Positions 21,301 to 26,913 of a DNA stretch of 64,000 bases are shown here, piece after piece. The DNA lies in NCBI RefSeq assembly GCF_003731765.1, contig NZ_MOAL01000006.1:378563-442562 (forward strand). The letters are read 5' to 3'. The notes beneath the pieces are model-generated. The model searched no databases and was not told where the DNA came from. It worked only from the letters and a program-made list of their open reading frames with translations. Made by a program: the position numbers and the translations under genes. Each line of letters begins with the position of its first letter. Positions within the stretch are counted from its first letter, which is position 1. This stretch comes from Pseudomonas chlororaphis (lineage in GTDB: Bacteria > Pseudomonadota > Gammaproteobacteria > Pseudomonadales > Pseudomonadaceae).

Positions 21301-21899
21301 AGCTGCAGCTAGATCGGCATGATCCCTACGGTTCCTCTACCGCCCTTTGCCGGCCTTTCCCATCGGATTGGACACGAGACCTGCTGGGAACAGTCGCGAG
21401 TGATGAGGTGACCCGTCACTGGTGGATCGATGGGAACGAAGCATATCGTGCCGAGGCCTGGGGGGCCGAGGGTGGACGGGGTGAGCATGCTTGGAGTGAC
21501 ACTGGATACCGATTGCTTGTCACCCGTTGCACGCTGCTTTCACTGCTCAAGCAGACCGACAGTAGTCTTGTCGTTGCGCTCAAGCTGCAAAAGTATCATA
21601 GGGGAAAGTCTAGCGGACGCATGGGTGACACGAGCGCCTTCACTTATCGCTCGCTGGTGGTCGTAATAGACGAGCGGGGCCAGGTGTGGTCGCCACAACG
21701 CCTTTCGCGACAAGCCAAAAAAGCTCTCCAGAAGCTTGATTTGAACCAATCGCGAAACCTATATCAGAGGTTCCGAGCGATTGCTGACCTGCCTGATGAA
21801 CGGGTAGCTCGACACAACGAACTACTTCCAGATTACGATGAACTGTATCGGGCGTTTCTTGAAAAGCGCTCGTCCGAACAAACAGATGAAGGGCTTTGA
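15303..21899 (+). CDS. Giant STAND-type NTPase with N-terminal nuclease-like domain (Avs-like, unassigned)
   Basis: A 2198-residue protein. Residues ~20-140 resemble the dsDNA-nuclease/DUF4297-type PD-(D/E)XK fold: HAFHEAWAARTALELL, then EIAD (Asp69) and VVQFKYS (Gln89, Lys91). Next is a NACHT/STAND-like ATPase with Walker A AAGGMGKTVLMQ (GGMGKT at 301-306), Walker B VSLVLDAIDHA (Asp401, Asp404) and a sensor IASCRTER (~437-444). The remaining ~1700 residues look mostly alpha-helical, like a sensor or repeat scaffold. Effector-STAND-sensor order is that of Avs and other anti-phage NLR-like proteins, but the length exceeds the Avs proteins I know, and I cannot place it in a named type. The frame is uninterrupted. 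Confidence 0.75.
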   Translation: MSDDETGTATIAIDKVRASKAGHAFHEAWAARTALELLPPSTDLTAITLEGFDERDEQSLGTGAVEIADLVRYHGATDVAGAHLVTVVQFKYSIASAETAVRAADLASTLAKFATTDTELRAMHGDDHVIAVVRYEFATNRPIHENLGKAISAVVAGTKESGDIGRQAGQIAQALKEHPHPLADLLRRLELVGSKGSLAEAERAISVMLAAWSEPSDPDAEKRLLKLRNLIRIKAGPGSETDKRVDRVAVLAELEVEHEDRLYPTPDAFPEVEVVIQRNVLDDIAILAREPGLPLVVHAAGGMGKTVLMQGLADRLRADGPVVLFDGFGAGRWRDPADGRHLPERTLVHLANLMAGQSLCDILLPVADVTGLMRAFRRRLAQSVEAARRTRSDACVSLVLDAIDHAGLAAQETATSSFAHLLMRSISVDPIDGVRLIASCRTERLRLATGDTSHRPFALPLFTDTEVRALVERRVPDSSADEIAALLIRSGRNPRCLDNLITTGRPFDPVIFPGALEEPQDLLDVLLRKRLNDARETARTRGASDADIDLLLTVIALLAPPVPIEELAAAHGLVAEQVESFAADLAPLLERTSHGLMFRDEPTETLIRSNYGASQSGRDRVIAALQERQLTSNYAARALPALLTSLRDADQLIQLAYDPRAPRGASQVSVRDIRLSRITAAIGLAGELNRRDDLMRLLLEASLVAAGHERSDRFLYEHPDLAAVAGDAEALRRLSATNVGWPGGKHSALALANVFLGDREEARRHARRSIDWHNWAAQTKRSGHLKKSTTSRQWDDIGFAYVEMLAGNDVRVAEFFARRADGDAFAKFHDLFDLLDRHQCSPHPPRTRIATRLLRCRLPSPALYAAALPFVRDPSHARRLVQALAAVVPENKKNNGLEMASVLASALAIDLGLEKEAATILAAAALTPPTIYDYSSQYPIAPIIHVTVLAAGVRASLNRKHPALIDIAPTELIELVPASARSRGGVTFVRVLNQKLEAPKFDGTRSRRKRRNGLDEEQRSGYSRTLSGRILPLLNYAQDVADIIRPPRGKTRREVVTAAFDRLVRDVEQSSNYPYRDGKAYLARIGFRVFFDLADILGELNATLARRMVEWAASAPGLFTPELTNTVARLSRILDCHDAALVLAGHIERKIQLDTDVGSKVSSYGGLARAVWRVSTEEAAAYFRRALDLTEAIGSDDFDRTNHLLELTGHYSGGEFSPAAAHTLARILELNLNEDSKLPWAEYAKSMVPTAGRGTLAILARLDDRDVARLGLSLGPALTSLIRESKISVESAVALFGLAAPIETWTWHISDFASEVIRRLPQERREWFFNLLLIELDRDDQLSPQRNTIEGLHDLAEHNLPVSSRARIRIQELLARLGSKLATQPIPSPATPTEPPIVFPVDLTDPDDIDRQILSEEVDRFGRRWPVRTLIDLAKQANSPADRLGFVRAVVEATAATLADKIRALDGNLEAWSHSSAAMRDALPDLGVRLATKHAAELASSTTDAWGDWRGLEQYFHVNRATLVENVVAALRSTANSLGGNAWLALAARLAPDVSPSAISEGLERFLANTGKKLPSEVGDGPWDARFAVPLDEATFVAGLVWARLGHPVAAMRWRAAHAVRRFVATERFDVVERLIERFESAWSLPFGDAKLPFYVMHAQLWLLIALARVAKDVAFALVPHRAFFERVAFSTEFPHIVMRAFAIDILRELAQTMASEEQEKLIAKLSPANRSPYPYAPSTDHRELRYAPRPDVSPQPEDSFYLDYDFNKYHVERLCGVFGCPGWDVKDQINAWVRRWDTNVRAMHDCPRSSSHDESWSSGYVPDRDRYGGYLGWHALMLVAGDLLATRTVVGEDWSGDAWAAFLKEYTLSRDDGLWLADLTDLFPLDLTKEADIPMPESGETSTIREDGNLLGPLVGLLEGKVVANWVPVTGRWSIGPDTTITLQSVLANERDAQSVVMAILSDEAFFRWLPGDQEEITREFGCDGHTIQSWITTTPNPELQLDRHDPYGSSTALCRPFPSDWTRDLLGTVASDEVTRHWWIDGNEAYRAEAWGAEGGRGEHAWSDTGYRLLVTRCTLLSLLKQTDSSLVVALKLQKYHRGKSSGRMGDTSAFTYRSLVVVIDERGQVWSPQRLSRQAKKALQKLDLNQSRNLYQRFRAIADLPDERVARHNELLPDYDELYRAFLEKRSSEQTDEGL

Positions 21900-21900
21900 C

Positions 21901-21923
21901 CCCCTGGGACCTCAGGGGATTTT
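21901..21923 (+). terminator. Possible weak terminator after the STAND gene
   Basis: CCCCTG and CAGGGG pair across a 6-base loop, followed by ATTTT. The stem starts directly after the stop codon. It is short and the T-run is only four bases, so function is uncertain. Confidence 0.4.
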
Positions 21924-22054
21924 GGGGGAAAGCCTTAATTGGCATAAGTATTTTATGGGGAATGGCAGTTCACTGCATCACTAGATGCACAGTAAGTTCT
22001 TTACTGGAAGCGATCCGTTTCCTTGCGGACGTCCCTAGAATTGAGAGTTTTGTC

Positions 22055-22366
22055 ATGACGATGATTCATGAACGTACCCGCAGTGTTGTACAAACCGAGA
22101 AATTCCTACGCGATATAGCTAGGGATAAAACCCTGCCAGCACCTTTGCGTCTTCAGGCAGAGGGGCTTCTGCGGCATTACCCAACAGCGGATGATATCTG
22201 GCTGGCTGGCAAGCTTGAGGCACGGCGCAGAACACTGCTGCTCCTTCTAGAAGAGCAGCTAGGTTCTCTACCTCCGGAGCTAGGTCTTTGGTTGGTGCAG
22301 GAGCCACTATTTTGTGATTCCCTTCCAGATTTTGATAGGGCCAGCAAACCAACTTCGGGGAAGTGA
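22055..22366 (+). CDS. BPSL0761-type small protein of unknown function
   Basis: From the ATG at 22055 this gives 103 residues beginning MTMIHERTRSVVQTEKFL, with the conserved block LLRHYPTADDIWLAGKLE near residues 35-53; this pattern is that of the BPSL0761 family, small proteins of unknown role seen in Burkholderia and Pseudomonas. The frame is open further upstream (to 21896), but that part overlaps the STAND stop and has no family resemblance, so the internal ATG (GAGAG upstream) is chosen. No catalytic motif is visible. The first hairpin repeat starts at its stop codon. Confidence 0.65.
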   Translation: MTMIHERTRSVVQTEKFLRDIARDKTLPAPLRLQAEGLLRHYPTADDIWLAGKLEARRRTLLLLLEEQLGSLPPELGLWLVQEPLFCDSLPDFDRASKPTSGK

Positions 22367-22436
22367 TTGCGGAATATTCACACCTAATGTGCGATTCGTT
22401 CCCGGACGCTATGCAGTAGGTGAAATTTCTTTAATT
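22367..22436. repeat. Long-hairpin repeat, unit A (degenerate)
   Basis: The most diverged of four related elements. TTGCGGA and CACCTA on the left are mirrored by TAGGTGAAA and a degenerate AATT end on the right. It starts at the stop of the BPSL0761-type gene. Confidence 0.6.
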
Positions 22437-22497
22437 CCGGTTTCTGAGGGAGGCAGGGGGGCTTTGGTTCCTCCCGACCTAAGCGCTCAGCAAGCCG

Positions 22498-22596
22498 TTG
22501 CGGAGGATTAACACCTATTTTCAACCTTGGATTTCGACTCAGCTGACAAACCCCTCGGCTCGAGTGGAGCCCCCGATAGGTGAAAAGCTCCGCAAT
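22498..22596. repeat. Long-hairpin repeat, unit B
   Basis: About 99 bases: left arm TTGCGGAGGATTAACACCTA, right arm TAGGTGAAAAGCTCCGCAA, with an unrelated ~60-base middle. The arms are inverted copies of each other with a short mismatch between two paired blocks (GCGGAG/CTCCGC and CACCTA/TAGGTG). Confidence 0.8.
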
Positions 22597-22604
22597 TTTG
22601 GGTC

Positions 22605-22634
22605 ATGAGTGGCAAGGGCCTTTTGGCCCTCGCA
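22605..22634. repeat. Short palindrome between hairpin units B and C
   Basis: AGGGCC and GGCCCT flank TTTT (around 22615-22630), giving a compact perfect stem directly after unit B. It could be a processing or termination signal for an RNA carrying unit B. Confidence 0.5.
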
Positions 22635-22653
22635 AAATAGGGCAGAGCGAGCC

Positions 22654-22752
22654 ATTGGTGAGAATTAGCACTTAGTCCCAACCTAGACCAAGGGGCGATA
22701 CGTCCGTCCTTTATTTGAATGTAACACCTACTAGGTGAAAGGTTTCACAATT
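22654..22752. repeat. Long-hairpin repeat, unit C
   Basis: About 99 bases with arms GAGAATTAGCACTTAGT and ACTAGGTGAAAGGTTTCAC. Several arm positions differ from units B and D, but its middle (GACCAAGG, CGAT, CGTCCG, CCTTT) matches unit D, so units C and D share an ancestor including the loop. Confidence 0.75.
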
Positions 22753-22804
22753 CCGGGTCAAGGGCGTTGACGGCTTCTGACCTCGCAAAAAAGTAAAGAA
22801 ATTC

Positions 22805-22904
22805 ATTACGGAGGATTAGCACCTAGTTCCAACTTTGACCAAGGCCGATGCGTCCGGTCCTTTGCCATGCGTGAAACACTCACTAGGTGAAAAGCTCCGC
22901 AATT
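22805..22904. repeat. Long-hairpin repeat, unit D
   Basis: The best copy, about 100 bases: left arm ACGGAGGATTAGCACCTAGT, right arm ACTAGGTGAAAAGCTCCGC. CACCTAGT pairs with ACTAGGTG exactly and CGGAG with CTCCG. It ends 23 bases before the ATG of a 58-residue ORF. Confidence 0.8.
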
Positions 22905-22927
22905 TCCGTTTCCAAGATGAGAAGTCC

Positions 22928-23104
22928 ATGAAAGGTCGTCGCAAGCTGAAAACAGCAAAATGGCAGTTAATCGCTCAGTTCAAGCAGGAGGCTCTAGAGG
23001 CGGTGCGCAACAGTGCGAGTGTGCAGAAAAAATGGCTCCGCAATGCTGTTGAAAAAGGAAAGAATGGGGAACCAGTTGGGTGGCTTGCCGGCCCCCCGCG
23101 TTGA
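22928..23104 (+). CDS. Small basic protein of unknown function
   Basis: A 58-residue ORF starting MKGRRKLKTAKWQLIAQF with GAGAAG upstream of the ATG. It is rich in Lys/Arg and looks helical; I recognise no domain. The frame is open upstream into hairpin unit D, but the ATG at 22928 is the best start. Its position directly after the hairpin array suggests the array and this ORF belong together. It may be a real small gene or a remnant. Confidence 0.4.
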   Translation: MKGRRKLKTAKWQLIAQFKQEALEAVRNSASVQKKWLRNAVEKGKNGEPVGWLAGPPR

Positions 23105-23315
23105 GCCTTATGAGCATCCTCGGGCTTCCTACACCCCTGCGCAACTTGCTCGCCGTCATGGCCGTCTGCCGATAGCCCTACAACCTGCTGATGAGCACTG
23201 TCGGATAGCTCCAATAGCATTTCGCTGGTAATCCAGCAGTTTCCAGACGAAACTTGCAGTAGTGGCGTTTTGACTCCCGATCCTGGCAAACGGGCGTCGT
23301 AATTAAGGAGTACAC

Positions 23316-24287
23316 ATGGCAAGGAAGACGCTAATTTTTGGCAACGGTCTAGGAATGGCTCTAGACCATGAACACTTCTCGTTGGAGCGCGCGCTGGAGG
23401 ATGTTTGGGACCATCCGCGTCACCTACCGGCCTATCAAAAAACGTTGGTAGGTCGCTGTGTCGATAACAACGGTGAGGCGCCTCAGGGCGAGGAACAGCT
23501 CGACACTCTCCACGTCGTCGTTGCGGCGTGCAATATGCTGAACAGAATTGGCGATGAGGACGTTCATTGGTTGTCCGCCGAAGGCCAGGAGTTTCCGACA
23601 GCCGTAGCGAAGTACATACACAGAGTCGCCTCCAATCTGCACTTATACGACGCATCACTACCCGATACTTTTCTTGATCCGCTTTTCGATTTCATTCGCG
23701 ATACTAAATCGAATATCGCGACCTTAAATTACGACCGGCTTCTCTATGGAGCCCTTATCGACGCCGGATTTATGGACGGCGGTTACAGGGGCCATCTGGT
23801 CGATGGCATGATAAACGGTGGATTCGGAGCGGAAACGCTTGAGCGTCGATACGGAAATGATTTCGGGTATTACCTGCACCTGCATGGATCTCCTCTTTTT
23901 TATGATGACAGGCGCGGTGCTGCTCGTAAGATGACGCGGGACATGTTAACCATGAATTCGGCGGAGATATCAAACCACATCGTCTTGACGCACGTTACCC
24001 ATAAACGATCCGTTATTGACGCTTCCGAAGTCCTTTCAACTTATTGGGATTACCTCCACGGTTGCTGCCATGAAGTGGAGGAAATAATTGTGTTTGGGTA
24101 CTCGGGCGGCGATGTTCACCTCAATGAGGTGCTTGCGGCCTATGCCCGAACGGCAGCAATCAGGGTAGTGGAATGGCGTGGGGCTGGTACTCGAACGCAG
24201 CGTGAGCGATTTTGGGAAAGGATACTGCGTACTGAGCATTTCGATCTGATTCGGAAAGCCAACGTCCTCAACTTCACTGACTGGTGA
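23316..24287 (+). CDS. SIR2-like domain protein, probable NAD-dependent defence effector
   Basis: A 323-residue protein with a SIR2-type Rossmann layout: N-terminal TLIFGNGLGMAL (5-16) in place of the usual GAG loop, NIATLNYDRLLYGAL (133-147) matching the TxNYD motif, LHLHGSP (187-193), and a late VFGYSGGDVHLNE resembling the NAD-binding end of the fold. Bacterial SIR2-like proteins of this size occur as NADase effectors in anti-phage systems, where they destroy NAD+ on infection. The start has TTAAGGAG nearby. No second domain or transmembrane segment is seen. It could act alone or with the HNH-type gene 174 bases downstream. The NADase role is inference. Confidence 0.68.
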   Translation: MARKTLIFGNGLGMALDHEHFSLERALEDVWDHPRHLPAYQKTLVGRCVDNNGEAPQGEEQLDTLHVVVAACNMLNRIGDEDVHWLSAEGQEFPTAVAKYIHRVASNLHLYDASLPDTFLDPLFDFIRDTKSNIATLNYDRLLYGALIDAGFMDGGYRGHLVDGMINGGFGAETLERRYGNDFGYYLHLHGSPLFYDDRRGAARKMTRDMLTMNSAEISNHIVLTHVTHKRSVIDASEVLSTYWDYLHGCCHEVEEIIVFGYSGGDVHLNEVLAAYARTAAIRVVEWRGAGTRTQRERFWERILRTEHFDLIRKANVLNFTDW

Positions 24288-24383
24288 CAGACTCAGCCAA
24301 GCGCTTGGATCGCGCCTTTTGGCTAGCTAGCGGGTTACGCTAGGAAGTAAGTTCGCCGAACAGTTAACGAGATTGGAAGTAGC

Positions 24384-24458
24384 ATGAGTACCATGTTCAA
24401 CACCCTTGTGAAAAAGGCTCCGAGGGCTTGGAAGTCCGGTGAGCCGTTAGGAGTATGA
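24384..24458 (+). CDS. Putative 24-residue leader ORF before the HNH gene
   Basis: An ATG with GGAAGT upstream opens a 24-codon frame (MSTMFNTLVKKAPRAWKSG...). Its TGA ends 3 bases before the HNH ATG, and the HNH ribosome-binding sequence (AGGAG) lies inside its last codons. That layout would couple translation of the two. There is no homology evidence. Confidence 0.3.
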   Translation: MSTMFNTLVKKAPRAWKSGEPLGV

Positions 24459-24461
24459 AGT

Positions 24462-25571
24462 ATGGATTGCTACCTGTGCAGTGAGACTCTGACGCCTCAA
24501 AACGATTCTGGCGAACACATCATCCCTAACTCAATTGGCGGGATACGTGAGGTTAAAGGCTTCATCTGTCGTGCGTGCAATGGTAAGGCCGGGGAGACTT
24601 GGGATACAGATTTAGCCAAGCAATTAAACATGCTGGCCTTGTTCTTCCGTGTCGTGCGTGACAGAGGCGAGAACCGTGCCGAGGTCATTGAGACTACTGC
24701 TGGCGAAAAGCTGATCTACGATAAGAATTCGTTGAAATTCTTCGCGCCAGAGATCAAGAAGGAAGTAAAGGAAGATGGCGTTCATTTTCAAATCAGCGCA
24801 AATGACATGAAGCAGGCCCGTCAGATCGTGACTGGCTTGAAACGCACCTATCCCACGCTGGATGTCGAGAAAACCTTGGCCAGCGCGGCAGCACAGCCCA
24901 AATACCCTGATGGGTATTTCCACTTCGAATTCAGCTTCGGCGGCCTGAGCGTTGGCAAGTCGTTCGTGAAAACGGCCCTAGCTCTGTTGTCTGCGAACGG
25001 TATCAACCCCAAGATCTGCGAGCGAGCGAACGCCTATATCTTCAATGATGGTGAACCGTGCTTCGGCCACTACTACCACCATGACCTGCTCATCAACCGG
25101 CCAGTCGGTGTGCCCGTCCACTGCATCTGCGTGAAGGGCAACAAGGCCGCGCGGACGGTTCAAGCGTATCTGGAATATTTTGGCATCGTCCGAATCGTTA
25201 TTTCATTGAGCGCAGATTATGAGGGTGATGATTTTAAGCATTCGTATGCGATAGACCCAACTAAAGGTCAGGAATTCTCTGTCGATTTCGACTTGGGTTT
25301 TGACGAAGTAGAGGTTAGAAAAATCTATGAGTATCAGTTTTACGATTCGCAGGTAGCTTTGGACTGCCTGCACGCTGTCCTTCCTCATGAGATTCAGCGG
25401 CAGCAGGAGCAGCATCTAGAAGAGGTTTTTGCCAACTCGAGGAAGGCGATGGAGCGTCGTTTCGCAGGTAGCGACCACGTAGACCCTCACGAATTTATTG
25501 AAGCGTATGTAGAGAGTCTTACGCCCTACATCCATCATCTGGCCAATGCTGGGCGCATCAGACACAAATAG
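24462..25571 (+). CDS. HNH endonuclease-type zinc-finger protein
   Basis: A 369-residue protein whose first ~45 residues form an HNH/zinc-ribbon module: Cys3-x2-Cys6, SGEHIIPNSIGG (Glu18, His19, Asn23), and CRACNGKAGE (Cys36, Cys39, Asn40). This resembles the HNH_5-like group. The remaining ~320 residues are not recognised; they could be a target- or partner-recognition domain. AGGAG lies 9 bases upstream of the ATG. The end of the gene is intact and stops 43 bases before an IS3 remnant. Accessory context suggests a defence nuclease, but substrate and partners are unknown. Confidence 0.65.
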   Translation: MDCYLCSETLTPQNDSGEHIIPNSIGGIREVKGFICRACNGKAGETWDTDLAKQLNMLALFFRVVRDRGENRAEVIETTAGEKLIYDKNSLKFFAPEIKKEVKEDGVHFQISANDMKQARQIVTGLKRTYPTLDVEKTLASAAAQPKYPDGYFHFEFSFGGLSVGKSFVKTALALLSANGINPKICERANAYIFNDGEPCFGHYYHHDLLINRPVGVPVHCICVKGNKAARTVQAYLEYFGIVRIVISLSADYEGDDFKHSYAIDPTKGQEFSVDFDLGFDEVEVRKIYEYQFYDSQVALDCLHAVLPHEIQRQQEQHLEEVFANSRKAMERRFAGSDHVDPHEFIEAYVESLTPYIHHLANAGRIRHK

Positions 25572-25613
25572 CCAAAAGGCGAGACTAGCGCTGGGGTGCA
25601 TCGGCGACAGATT

Positions 25614-25679
25614 GCCTTTCTCGGACACTTGCTTGACCGCTTCGATCTTGAATTCTTCAGGGTAACGCTGACAACCCAT
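25614..25679 (-). pseudogene. IS3-family transposase OrfA, N-terminal fragment
   Basis: MGCQRYPEEFKIEAVKQV and four more residues match the start of IS3/IS911-type OrfA helix-turn-helix proteins. After residue ~22 the reading frame continues only into flanking DNA with no resemblance to OrfA. Confidence 0.75.
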
Positions 25680-25742
25680 GGCACCTCCTATTTGGGCCTC
25701 ATTATGAAGCTTGGAGGTGTCTAGGAAACCAGGGGCGATTCA
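25614..25742 (-). mobile_element. IS3-family insertion sequence remnant (left end plus start of orfA)
   Basis: Reading leftward, an IS3-type terminus (TGAATCGCCCC, then TGGTTTCCTAGACACC) at ~25742 is followed by the orfA ribosome-binding site and its first 22 codons. The element then breaks off into unrelated DNA next to the HNH gene, so the rest of orfA, orfB and the other terminus are gone. The IS end lies inside the integrase gene. Confidence 0.75.
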
Positions 25743-26437
25743 TACGGATCAAGCAGAATTCGAAGATTGCGCTCGGTTCGCCCAGCTTTGTCCGGATCGA
25801 AAACATACGCCACTGGAAAGGTGGCAAGTTCGTTACGGCGCAGGCCTGTGCGCAGGGCTAGCTGAATCATGATCCGATGATGTGGATTCTCCGCCGCAGC
25901 CATAAATGACTTGGCCTGGGCTATGCTCAGGAACTCGGGTAGGGGCTTGTGACGACGCGGCATCAAGTCGTTCACCAGCGCTTTGCCTCCGCTGGCATCC
26001 ACATGCTTAAGGAAGCCTGTTTCGCGCTTCACGATTCGCTCTTCGTGACCGAACGGTAAGCGCTTCACCCAGCCCTTATCCAGGGCGAATTCGTAAAACT
26101 TGCAGATGTACGTCAGACGCTGGCGAGTAGTGTTGCGAGCCAGTCCGCACGTCACCAAGCAGTAGTCTCGGTAGGCAGCCACAAGGCTCTTGGCCTCTCC
26201 GCGATCTACGTCCCGCCAATCAAGATCATGGGCTTGCAGGAAGCTGAAGAAATCGTACAGTGCCCGTCCAGTGCTAGGCCAGGATTGCTTTGAACCGATG
26301 TCCCCGCGAAGGAGGTAGAAGCGGAAGAACTGATTGGCCTGGCTGCAACTCTCCATCGAGTCCCACAGCAGGATCGGAAACCCTTGGTAAGGTTGTCCGG
26401 CGATTACGAAATCCTTGGTGCCCCACACAAGCTCCAT
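25721..26437 (-). pseudogene. Tyrosine-type site-specific integrase, 3'-truncated by IS end
   Basis: A 238-codon frame. It has a SAM-like core-binding N-terminal region (~residues 28-130) and the beginning of the catalytic domain, including the first catalytic arginine in ALRTGLRRNELATFP (~residues 195-209). The frame then reads into the IS3 terminus and stops at TAG; the HxxR, His/Trp and nucleophile Tyr motifs are absent. The protein cannot be a working recombinase. It is presumably the original integrase of the island, placed next to the tusE-side boundary. Confidence 0.8.
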
Positions 26438-26490
26438 CTATCACCCTGTCATTGAGCAATCAATCGGTATCCCGTCTGAATGGATTGACT

Positions 26491-26512
26491 GAAGGCTGCT
26501 GCTGCAGCCTTC
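26491..26512. repeat. Perfect 9-bp hairpin at the integrase/tusE edge
   Basis: GAAGGCTGC and GCAGCCTTC flank TGCT. No T-run follows in either direction. It lies between the integrase start and the island boundary. Confidence 0.5.
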
Positions 26513-26520
26513 CACTCCCG

Positions 26521-26554
26521 ATCAGATAGACCTATGATTTTAATATCAGATAGA
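26521..26554. repeat. Direct repeat ATCAGATAGA x2, candidate recombinase arm sites
   Basis: Two exact 10-base copies (26521-26530 and 26545-26554) 24 bases apart lie between the integrase start and the TCCGGA boundary. This position and spacing suit arm-type binding or excisionase sites, but no binding data exist. Confidence 0.4.
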
Positions 26555-26571
26555 TCTAACTGGCTCAACGC

Positions 26572-26577
26572 TCCGGA
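26572..26577. other. Candidate island boundary repeat, tusE side
   Basis: TCCGGA directly after the tusE stop codon (on the minus strand). It matches the 6-mer upstream of ybiB. Confidence 0.4.
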
Positions 26578-26913
26578 TCATAGGCAATTGGTCGGTTTCG
26601 GCAGGCCCGCCAGCTTGGCGGCAAGTTTGGCGGGAGTGCCTTTGAACAGGCGGTTCAGGTGCAGGCTGTTGCCCTTGTCCGGGCCCAGCTTGAGGGCGGT
26701 GTACTTGATCAGGGGCCGGGTGGCCGGCGACAACTGAAACTCTTGGTAGAAGCCGCGCAGCAACTCGAGAATTTCCCAATGTTCGGGCGTCAGGTCCAGC
26801 GCTTCAGCCGCGGCCAGGGCCTCGGCCGCTTCATGGGACCAATCCCCCAGGTCCACCAGGTAACCGTCCTTGTCCAGTTCGATGGCGCGTTCGCCCACAG
26901 TCAGTGCGTTCAT
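26578..26913 (-). CDS. tusE: Sulfur relay protein TusE/DsrC
   Basis: A 111-residue DsrC-family protein; it accepts persulfide sulfur from TusBCD and passes it to MnmA for 2-thiouridine at tRNA wobble positions. The C-terminal PKPTNCL carries the essential penultimate cysteine, and the LTPEHWEILELLRGFY segment is conserved. The C-terminus is intact, so insertion of the island just beyond the stop did not damage the gene. The start overlaps the tusB stop (ATGA). Confidence 0.95.
   Translation of the reverse strand: MNALTVGERAIELDKDGYLVDLGDWSHEAAEALAAAEALDLTPEHWEILELLRGFYQEFQLSPATRPLIKYTALKLGPDKGNSLHLNRLFKGTPAKLAAKLAGLPKPTNCL

Larger units (their letters stand above)
10587..26577. mobile_element. 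Defence/genomic island inserted between ybiB and tusE
   Basis: This ~16 kb block separates ybiB from tusE. Its content is foreign to the neighbourhood: defence-type ATPases and nucleases, SIR2 and HNH proteins, a tyrosine integrase remnant, an IS3 remnant, and visibly more AT-rich DNA. The 6-mer TCCGGA occurs at both ends (10587-10592 and 26572-26577). Joining the flanks at this 6-mer gives tusE TGA, TCCGGAAGCT, ATG of ybiB: a compact operon junction with a ribosome-binding sequence. The exact edges are inferred; no empty-site sequence was available. Confidence 0.75.

Noticed and set aside
21896..22054. Longer N-terminus for the BPSL0761-type protein
   Set aside because: The extra 53 codons overlap the STAND stop and a hairpin and show no family resemblance.
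22367..22904. CRISPR array
   Set aside because: Only four units, ~100 bases each, individually palindromic with diverged loops and uneven spacing; no cas genes.
22367..22904. Integron attC sites
   Set aside because: The hairpins are of similar size, but the RYYYAAC/GTTRRRY boxes are missing and no integron integrase is present.
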